Origin: an uncultured Bacillus sp. | GTDB lineage: Bacteria; Bacillota; Bacilli; Bacillales; Cytobacillaceae | DNA: 5,914 nt | Direction of reading: 5' to 3' | Assembly (NCBI GenBank): GCA_937894355.1 | Contig: CALCRD010000286.1 | Span: 1 to 5,914 of the forward strand | Notes under the pieces: model-generated | Database searches by the model: none | Seen by the model: the letters and a program-made list of their open reading frames with translations, nothing else | Told to the model about the DNA's origin: nothing | Part shown: piece after piece, positions 1 to 4,055 of the stretch | Position numbering within the stretch: position 1 is the first letter of the stretch | Layout: each line of letters opens with the position of its first letter | Made by a program: the position numbers and the translations under genes

Positions 1-1
1 A

Positions 2-136
2 ATAAGCGGAGTTTTTCCGCTTATCCAAAGCAAAATCCGCCATATTCCCGTTTTTCGATGCAATAAGCGGAATTTCTCCGTCTATATAAGCTATTTTTGA
101 TGATATTCACCGATTAAGCGGAATTTTTCCGCCTAT
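2..136. repeat. Cluster of three TAAGCGGA short hairpin repeats
   Basis: Three copies of one small palindrome lie in the same orientation. Copy 1 (2-24) is a perfect 9-bp stem, ATAAGCGGA / TCCGCTTAT, around a 5-nt loop. Copy 2 (63-85) has the same left arm and two changes in the right arm. Copy 3 (114-136) has one change in each arm relative to copy 1. Loops are all 5 nt and T-rich; centres are 61 and 51 bp apart. A lone half-site (AATCCGCC) lies near 34-41. Similar short hairpins are common between genes in Bacillaceae. They may end or protect transcripts from a gene left of the window, but no gene is visible here, so their role is unproven. Confidence 0.75.
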
Positions 137-238
137 TTTTCAAATTTGCTGCTTACCTTGGTCCCCCCACCGATAAGAACAGAACCTGATCCACCTGGTA
201 ACGATCGAGAATTTGCCTATAAAAGAAGCTCAAAGAAA

Positions 239-328
239 CAGGCTCTTTTCTCAAACATTGTTGCTTTTTAAGCTGAGACTGAAGTGATTAGACAGTAAAA
301 AAGCAAACATTTATGAGAAAAGAGCTTG
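239..328. repeat. Long imperfect inverted repeat, MITE-like
   Basis: Arms 242-269 and 298-325 are 28 bp each and match at 24 of 28 positions when one is reverse-complemented. The outer 12 bp (GCTCTTTTCTCA / TGAGAAAAGAGC) and the inner 9 bp are perfect. The spacer is 28 nt and contains no open frame. Outside the arms, 239-240 and 327-328 could pair after one G/T mismatch. Size and form fit a miniature inverted-repeat element or an insertion-sequence end pair that lost its transposase. No flanking target-site duplication is clear. A folded transcript hairpin is the alternative. Confidence 0.6.
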
Positions 329-365
329 CAAATTAACTTTCCAGCTACAAACTAGCTGATATCAC

Positions 366-391
366 GTTAAAATCGGGTTTAAGATTTTAAC
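366..391. repeat. Perfect 9-bp inverted repeat
   Basis: GTTAAAATC (366-374) and GATTTTAAC (383-391) are exact reverse complements separated by 8 nt. Neither side has a T-run, so it is not a standard terminator. It lies beyond the minus-strand terminator at 417-460, and no gene next to it explains it. Confidence 0.45.
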
Positions 392-416
392 AACAAACTT
401 TACGAAAACAGCCATT

Positions 417-460
417 AAAAAAGAAAGCAGGGATCGCAACTACCGCGACCTCTGCTCTCT
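417..460 (-). terminator. Rho-independent terminator after the DUF4317 gene
   Basis: On the minus strand the arm AGCAGAGGTCGC (456-445) pairs with GCGATCCCTGCT (437-426) across a 7-nt loop, with one A-C mismatch and one G-U wobble in the RNA. The stem is followed at once by a T-rich tract (TTCTTTTTT, 425-417). This is the classic layout for an intrinsic terminator read leftward, about 95 bp past the stop of the DUF4317 gene. The element is related in sequence to the hairpin at 2004-2032. Confidence 0.8.
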
Positions 461-492
461 CAATTTTACCTATTTTTTATTGCCCTTCTAAT

Positions 493-531
493 GAACCTGT
501 CCCCAAAAGTCAAACCTCCGAACCCTGTCCC
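493..531. repeat. REP-like repeat, two GAACC(C)TGTCCC copies
   Basis: GAACCTGTCCCC (493-504) and GAACCCTGTCCC (520-531) form a direct repeat 27 bp apart, between the stop of the DUF4317 gene and its terminator. The reverse complement, GGGACAGGTTC, is the same kind of motif as GGGACGGTTC at 2329-2338. A degraded relative may occur at 176-187 (AACAGAACCTGA). Motifs of this kind are scattered between genes in Bacillaceae; assignment to REP elements mobilised by IS200-like (RAYT) transposases is an inference. Confidence 0.5.
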
Positions 532-551
532 ACACCACAAATCAAAACACA

Positions 552-1712
552 TTAAAGTGATTCCGTTTCCAACCGAAACCCTTCCAAAACGACATCCTCA
601 TCAACCTCTAGCAATAAGCAGCGTTTTCCTTGATAGGTAATATATTTTAAATTTTTTAGTTCTTTCGGATTAATCGTTACATTAGCCACTTTTGTCTCAA
701 TTTTAATCATTTTAGGCAACAAACTACTAGCTTTAAATTCATGTTTTTCATCATCAATAACTGCTTTGAAGGCATGCTCCACTTTAGCGCTATCAACATT
801 TTCGACCCCACTCACCTCTAAAATACGGCCGATGTCCCGATAATCTAGCTTAGGTGGCTCACTTTCCTCACTTTCAATATTCTCCTGAACAATCTTATCG
901 ATTTCCTCATAAACATTGGCAATAACCTTCGATTCGACTTCGTCCCCAATCACATGATTTAGGATCAGTTCAAAGCAGTCCTTTTCCTCTCCGGCAGTAA
1001 TAATCTCTTCACAATTCAGAACATCCAAAATAAATGATTCATCAGGCTGATTTGATTTTCCAGAAAGATATAATATATGATTCACATCCGCTGAATTATC
1101 ATTAAAAGCCGGAAACATAAAACCAGCTAACGGGGCAGTCAAATTAATAATTGGATCAAAAGCATTATTCGATTTGAATTCTTTCTCAACATAATCAAAC
1201 AACAGAGCTCTTTTCGGCTGATCCGTTTTATTCAAACTGCAAAGGATAAATTCATTGGAATAAACCTCATCATTTCCGCCCTCTTCAGATTCTGCGCCAC
1301 GTTTCTTGGTCACTTTGCGGTACTCTCCCCGTATAAAAGTCACCACAGTATCAAATTCATAAACAGAATGAGCAAACATCTTTCCGACGATTTGCAGCAT
1401 ATGTTCTTTCCAATCTTCCGTTGTATCCGCACGTAATCCTTCAAAAAGAATAGATTGTGTACTCTCTTCTACATCACGTTGAAACCTCAGCTCAAACAAT
1501 TTGGCATCAAGAGACCCCGTCAAAACCTTTTTAAAATTCGCCAAAAATAACTCCTGTGCCTCCAGCTCCAACATCTGAAACGGCTGGCCAATATAATGGT
1601 AAACTTCACCAGATTCTTTTTTCACATAAACATTAAAAATCTCTCTAATCATCATGAAATCATTATCTAACTTAAATTGCTTCCGGATATTAGCGATGTC
1701 CTTTTTATTCAT
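552..1712 (-). CDS. DUF4317 family protein, function unknown
   Basis: Encodes 386 residues with no signal peptide or membrane segment, so probably cytosolic. I recognise the DUF4317 family (Firmicutes) from the N-terminus: MNKKDIANIRKQF, then a run with IFNVYVKKESGEVYHY, an F-Q-M-L-E-L-E segment, and FKKVLTGSLDAKLFELRF at about residues 61-78. The middle is mixed alpha/beta, an acidic Glu-rich stretch lies near residues 280-290, and the C-terminus has two short beta-rich repeats ending in RCLLLEVDEDVVLEGF. No catalytic motif is evident. ATG at 1712 is preferred over an in-frame TTG at 1751 because GGGGTGGGAG lies 9 nt upstream of the ATG, because family members begin at the MNKK motif, and because a perfect TATAAT falls inside the 13-codon extension. 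It looks monocistronic, with a promoter at 1734-1763 and a terminator at 417-460. The family assignment is from memory of its motifs; no function is established. Confidence 0.88.
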   Translation of the reverse strand: MNKKDIANIRKQFKLDNDFMMIREIFNVYVKKESGEVYHYIGQPFQMLELEAQELFLANFKKVLTGSLDAKLFELRFQRDVEESTQSILFEGLRADTTEDWKEHMLQIVGKMFAHSVYEFDTVVTFIRGEYRKVTKKRGAESEEGGNDEVYSNEFILCSLNKTDQPKRALLFDYVEKEFKSNNAFDPIINLTAPLAGFMFPAFNDNSADVNHILYLSGKSNQPDESFILDVLNCEEIITAGEEKDCFELILNHVIGDEVESKVIANVYEEIDKIVQENIESEESEPPKLDYRDIGRILEVSGVENVDSAKVEHAFKAVIDDEKHEFKASSLLPKMIKIETKVANVTINPKELKNLKYITYQGKRCLLLEVDEDVVLEGFRLETESL

Positions 1713-1721
1713 ATGCCTCAA

Positions 1722-1731
1722 CTCCCACCCC
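1722..1731 (-). promoter_or_regulatory. Shine-Dalgarno site of the DUF4317 gene
   Basis: Minus-strand GGGGTGGGAG ends 9 nt before ATG 1712. It decides the start: the TTG at 1751 has only A/T-rich sequence upstream. Confidence 0.75.
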
Positions 1732-1733
1732 TG

Positions 1734-1763
1734 ATTATACTGTTCAGACAAAAATTATGTAAT
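1734..1763 (-). promoter_or_regulatory. Probable sigma-A promoter of the DUF4317 gene
   Basis: The minus strand has a perfect TATAAT (1739-1734) and, 18 bp upstream, ATTACA (1763-1758, 4 of 6 matches to TTGACA). Transcription would start near 1727, giving a leader of only about 15 nt that begins almost at the SD. The weak -35 box makes this a moderate call. Confidence 0.5.
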
Positions 1764-1935
1764 ACTTAATATTTTAACAATATTAATAGCATTTCACCCT
1801 CGTAAACTCAGAATAACTAGATAGGCGTCCTGCTTCCAAGATTAAGATTTAAAGATTTTTTGTGAAAAATAAACCATTAGCCAAAATCCCCAATTTCCAA
1901 CGTTAAATGAAAATTCCCCTTACAAATAGCTTCTA

Positions 1936-1960
1936 TATAATAGTAACGAAAGAATTCGTT
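1936..1960 (+). promoter_or_regulatory. TATAAT box followed by a 6-bp operator-like dyad
   Basis: TATAAT (1936-1941) is followed by AACGAA-agaa-TTCGTT (1945-1960), a perfect 6-bp dyad with a 4-bp centre. No good -35 box is seen 16-18 bp upstream, and no gene begins downstream on this strand before the hairpin at 2004. It could be a regulator site or chance in A/T-rich DNA. The rest of 1764-1985 shows nothing I can support. Confidence 0.25.
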
Positions 1961-1984
1961 TTTAACAAAAATTAAGTTAATGTT

Positions 1985-2032
1985 TAATAAAGAAAAGTAA
2001 GAAAGCAGAGATCTTTACTCCAGACCCCTGCT
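1985..2032 (-). terminator. Minus-strand terminator-like hairpin, twin of 417-460
   Basis: On the minus strand AGCAGGGGTCT (2032-2022) pairs with AGATCTCTGCT (2014-2004) over a 7-nt loop. Both base differences (2009/2027 and 2011/2025) become G-U pairs in minus-strand RNA but A-C mismatches in plus-strand RNA, which argues for minus-strand use. A T-rich tract (TTTCTTACTTTTCTTT, 2003-1988) follows. No annotated minus-strand gene lies upstream of it, so it may end a short RNA starting near 2080. Confidence 0.55.
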
Positions 2033-2079
2033 CCTCACGTTTTCGATAAAAATATTGCCCCTGCCAAGGAACTTCATTT
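1990..2079 (-). ncRNA. Possible short RNA of about 90 nt
   Basis: A minus-strand TTGACA (2113-2108), a 17-bp spacer and a weak -10 (TAAATA, 2090-2085) lie upstream of the terminator-like hairpin at 1985-2032, so a transcript of about 80-90 nt would run from near 2079. Part of it (GGGCAATA..., through the hairpin) resembles the 3' region of the DUF4317 transcript at 417-486. A 20-codon frame (ATG at 2078, MKFLGRGNIF...) lacks a strong SD. The weak -10 keeps confidence low; the hairpin could simply be a dispersed repeat. Confidence 0.25.
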
Positions 2080-2084
2080 TACCA

Positions 2085-2113
2085 TATTTACTTGCTATGT
2101 AGAACTTTGTCAA
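2085..2113 (-). promoter_or_regulatory. Candidate leftward promoter
   Basis: A perfect TTGACA (2113-2108) and TAAATA (2090-2085, 3 of 6) are 17 bp apart on the minus strand. The -35 box is one arm of the TTGTCAA/TTGACAA dyad shared with the rightward promoter. Confidence 0.3.
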
Positions 2114-2126
2114 ACTTTTCATTTCA

Positions 2127-2157
2127 TTGACAAGCCTATCCAATAATACCTTATAAA
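2127..2157 (+). promoter_or_regulatory. Candidate promoter of the 30-aa peptide gene
   Basis: A perfect TTGACA (2127-2132) is followed by TATAAA (2152-2157, 5 of 6) with a long 19-bp spacer. The leader would be about 50 nt. A second TATAAA (2184-2189) lacks a good -35 box. A perfect 8-bp inverted repeat (AAGCCTAT 2132-2139, ATAGGCTT 2160-2167) brackets the spacer and -10 region, as an operator would. The long spacer suggests a weak or activator-dependent promoter. Confidence 0.45.
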
Positions 2158-2214
2158 GAATAGGCTTATTTATCATAACTCAGTATAAAAAACACTTTAA
2201 GGAAGGTGCTTTCA

Positions 2215-2307
2215 ATGGAAAAATCCACTTATATAGCCTTGTTCATCATATTTAGCCTAGTTCTTTTGGCAATACTTGGATCTGTTTATATATTCAGTGC
2301 ATCGTAA
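2215..2307 (+). CDS. Small membrane peptide, 30 residues
   Basis: A 30-codon frame starts at ATG 2215 and ends in TAA. It opens with MEKSTYIA, runs through about 18 strongly hydrophobic residues (roughly 7-27, with LFIIFSLVLLAILG at its core) and ends in YIFSAS, so it should be a single-span membrane peptide. The SD is excellent: AAGGAAGGTG (2199-2208), 6 nt before the start. A perfect TTGACA lies 83 bp upstream of the ATG. I do not recognise a family; it is not an obvious KdpF, CydX or YjcZ-type sequence. Small subunits of membrane complexes, sporulation peptides and type I toxins have this form, but no partner gene or antisense promoter is evident nearby. The ABC operon starts about 550 bp downstream beyond a strong hairpin, so joint transcription is doubtful. 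SD and hydrophobicity make it likely real. Confidence 0.65.
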   Translation: MEKSTYIALFIIFSLVLLAILGSVYIFSAS

Positions 2308-2329
2308 CAGATCACAGGCAGATCACAGG
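2308..2329. repeat. 11-bp tandem duplication
   Basis: CAGATCACAGG occurs twice head to tail (2308-2318 and 2319-2329), beginning directly after the stop of the 30-aa peptide gene. The second copy runs into the GGGACGGTTC motif. It looks like a slippage or insertion scar. Confidence 0.8.
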
Positions 2330-2366
2330 GACGGTTCTCCTGATTCTTTTTCTCCGGCACTGGGAC
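2325..2366. repeat. REP-like GGGACGGTTC element
   Basis: ACAGGGACGGTTCTCCTG (2325-2342) and GGCACTGGGACG (2355-2366) resemble, in opposite orientation, the GAACCTGTCCC pair at 493-531. It is a non-coding remnant of a dispersed repeat; attribution to a mobile REP family is inferred. Confidence 0.45.
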
Positions 2367-2409
2367 GCCTCGAATAATCTTGATTCACACAAATGTTTCA
2401 CCATTCCAC

Positions 2410-2455
2410 AAAAGCCAGGAAAATAACGGTCGAGGCCGATATTTTCCTGGCTTTT
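2410..2455. terminator. Strong symmetrical hairpin, likely bidirectional terminator
   Basis: AAAAGCCAGGAAAATA (2410-2425) pairs perfectly with TATTTTCCTGGCTTTT (2440-2455). After one A-A mismatch, CGG/CCG extends the stem to a 6-nt loop. A-runs on one side and T-runs on the other give a TTTT tail in either direction, though both tails are short. It would end transcripts from the 30-aa peptide gene rightward. No minus-strand gene is known to need it from the other side. Confidence 0.7.
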
Positions 2456-2609
2456 CTGTATCATTCGTACAAACTCGAGGTTTTCAGTGACTTAAGCTTG
2501 TTTGTTGTGCGGTGTGTCAAATTTCCTTGTATTTTAATAGTTACAAATTTATGAACTATTTTACAATAGCTAGGTTTACATAGAATTCCTCTATTTCCTT
2601 TGGTACACT

Positions 2610-2651
2610 TAATTTGAAATTATCTGTAATTAAGGGAAATATTGGTCCAAT
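2610..2651. promoter_or_regulatory. Two operator-like palindromes upstream of the ABC operon
   Basis: TAATTT-g-AAATTA (2610-2622) and ATTGG-t-CCAAT (2641-2651) are perfect palindromes with single-base centres. A further perfect repeat, AATAGTT (2536-2542) / AACTATT (2554-2560), lies left of them. They sit 20-140 bp upstream of the candidate -35 box at 2674, where a regulator could bind, but A/T-rich palindromes arise easily by chance. Nothing else in 2456-2535 is supported. Confidence 0.25.
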
Positions 2652-2668
2652 TTGAAAAAAAACAGTAA

Positions 2669-2734
2669 CTAGCTTGATATTTTTGTTGGAATTATGTATA
2701 GCAGCAGGAAGACGGCCCCCCAGCCGCTCATCAT
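2669..2734 (-). CDS. Doubtful 21-codon hydrophobic frame, possibly degenerate
   Basis: A minus-strand frame starting ATG ATG (2734-2729) reads MMSGWGAVFLLLYIIP and then a short polar tail to a TAG at 2669. The MSGWGA start followed by a hydrophobic run recalls YjcZ-type sporulation peptides, and the frame lies in an unusually G/C-rich patch (2701-2750). It lacks a clear SD and overlaps a candidate plus-strand promoter. Remnant or chance are both possible. Confidence 0.18.
   Translation of the reverse strand: MMSGWGAVFLLLYIIPTKISS
2674..2702 (+). promoter_or_regulatory. Candidate promoter of the ABC operon
   Basis: TTGATA (2674-2679, 5 of 6) and TATAGC (2697-2702, 4 of 6) are 17 bp apart. 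Transcription would begin near 2709 and give a leader of about 150 nt. No better promoter lies closer to the first gene. Confidence 0.4.
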
Positions 2735-2808
2735 CTTCAAGGTGTAACTGTTAAGTAATATTTTTAAAATTTACAGAAGAAGAGTATTCGCAATTTCCCT
2801 CCTCTTCT
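2708..2808 (+). promoter_or_regulatory. Structured leader of the ABC operon
   Basis: Two hairpins can form. The first pairs GAAGA (2708-2712) with TCTTC (2734-2738) and CGGC (2713-2716) with GCCG (2723-2726), leaving a one-sided bulge. The second pairs AGAAGAAGAG (2775-2784) with CTCCTCTTCT (2799-2808), 9 of 10, over a 14-nt loop. Neither has a following T-run, so this is not a simple attenuator. The CCTCCTCT of the right arm could pair with purine-rich SD sequences. No known riboswitch is recognised. Confidence 0.3.
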
Positions 2809-2859
2809 ATAAATATCTAAACAAAATATTAGACATGAAAGGCATGGGTCTAAAATATT

Positions 2860-4050
2860 ATGAATAACCTACTATCAATGTTATATAAAGCCAATTATGC
2901 TAAAGGCAAGAAGAAAATACTACAAGAGATATTAGTATTATCTTCAATTTTCACTATTCTTATTACCTTTATTATGATCTTTAGTTTTACTCAGCATACT
3001 TATTCCCTTGCATATAAAACTCCTAACTTTGATCTGACGGTACAAGGGTTTTCAAAAGAACAAATATCAACGATTGAGTCACTTCCATTTGTGGATACGA
3101 TTTTTCCTGTTAGGATTCTATCTAATAATATTGTTGCTGGTAATAAAGAGGTATTGATAGATATTTATGCAGCAGATAGCATGAAAGAAAAAGAGATTTC
3201 ATTCTTTCAGAATAAAATAATGATTAAAAGTGACAACTCACTCCTCGCTTCTAATGAAGCAAATCCTATAGTTATTGATAAACAACTAGCAAGTGAACTA
3301 CATGCAGATATCGGAGAGAAAATCTCTTTAGTTTTTGGGGAAGGTATCAATGTGGATTTTACAGTAGCTGGTATAACCGAGCCGCTTAAAAACTCTGTCG
3401 GGAATATTCCAGTTCTAATATTATGGCAAGGAGAACAAGAACAGGCTTTTATTAATAGTTTCCGAGAGCAACCTCCATACAGTGTAATGTTTGTGAAAGC
3501 AAAAGATAAAGAAAAAGCAAATGATTATTTTTTAAATGAATATGTTCCAAAGCAATTTGAGGAGGAAGGTCACTTAACTTCAAATGAAGAGATTTATCGA
3601 TATAATAAGTCGTTAAATGTAGACCGTGTAGATAAATTACACGCAATTTCAAATGAATTACGATACACTCCACCAATTGTTACTTTAATAAGTATACTAG
3701 GCTTTTTTTCCTTTTTATTAGTATTATACCGAGAAGCGAACAAAAAATTAATTGCTATGGAGAAAGACTATTCTATATTAAATGCATTAGGTGTGCCTAG
3801 GCCTACCTTCATTTCCTACTACATAGTAGAAGCCATTATTATGCAAATCCCAGTCCTTGTAATTGCTGCATTATTTGTAAAATATCTTATCTATGACCTA
3901 GTAGGTAATAGCTATATGCCTTGGTACTTTTTTATTCCTTATTGTATAGGTGCATTCATTTTACAAATTGTGGCTGTTTTTATCAATGGGCTGCTTTTAA
4001 ATAAAAAAATGAAGAAAACTCAATTAGCCATCCAGCTGGTAAAGGAATGA
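2860..4050 (+). CDS. ABC transporter permease, FtsX/MacB type (first)
   Basis: Encodes 396 residues with the MacB-like permease plan. One N-terminal membrane segment (about 24-45) is followed by a long extracytoplasmic domain (about 46-270) containing a periplasmic-core-like turn, ADIGEKISLVFG near 149-160. Three C-terminal segments follow (about 271-290, 318-343, 355-380). The FtsX-type coupling region is KDYSILNALGVPRPTF (about 302-317). No lipoprotein or cleavable signal is seen. It should pair with the next gene product as two halves of an exporter or mechanotransmission complex powered by the third gene product. ATG 2860 has no clear SD: the nearest purine run (AAAGG, 2838-2842) is 17 nt away, and a 10-codon frame (ATG 2835) overlaps the start and may couple translation. 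Its TGA overlaps an ATG at 4047. The substrate is unknown; antimicrobial peptides, lipids or envelope signalling are possible from the family. Confidence 0.85.
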   Translation: MNNLLSMLYKANYAKGKKKILQEILVLSSIFTILITFIMIFSFTQHTYSLAYKTPNFDLTVQGFSKEQISTIESLPFVDTIFPVRILSNNIVAGNKEVLIDIYAADSMKEKEISFFQNKIMIKSDNSLLASNEANPIVIDKQLASELHADIGEKISLVFGEGINVDFTVAGITEPLKNSVGNIPVLILWQGEQEQAFINSFREQPPYSVMFVKAKDKEKANDYFLNEYVPKQFEEEGHLTSNEEIYRYNKSLNVDRVDKLHAISNELRYTPPIVTLISILGFFSFLLVLYREANKKLIAMEKDYSILNALGVPRPTFISYYIVEAIIMQIPVLVIAALFVKYLIYDLVGNSYMPWYFFIPYCIGAFILQIVAVFINGLLLNKKMKKTQLAIQLVKE

Positions 4051-4055
4051 TTTTT

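Noticed and set aside
2..136. CRISPR array
   Set aside because: Only three imperfect short palindromes, unequal spacing, no conserved 24-37 bp direct repeat and no cas genes.
1713..1751. 13-codon N-terminal extension of the DUF4317 protein from TTG
   Set aside because: No SD, contains the probable -10 box and the SD of the ATG start, and adds residues before the family's usual MNKK start.
1766..1792. Eight-residue minus-strand frame MLLILLKY with a GAGGGTG sequence just upstream
   Set aside because: Too short to support, and the SD-like run is too close to the ATG. It lies upstream of the probable promoter of the DUF4317 gene.
2215..2455. Type I toxin-antitoxin locus built on the 30-aa peptide
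   Set aside because: No convincing minus-strand promoter was found between the peptide gene and the hairpin at 2410-2455, so no antisense RNA overlapping the peptide mRNA can be supported.
3452..3676. Minus-strand open frame inside the first permease gene
   Set aside because: Lies fully antisense to a well-supported gene, composition is biased by the opposite strand's codons, and there is no SD or recognisable domain.
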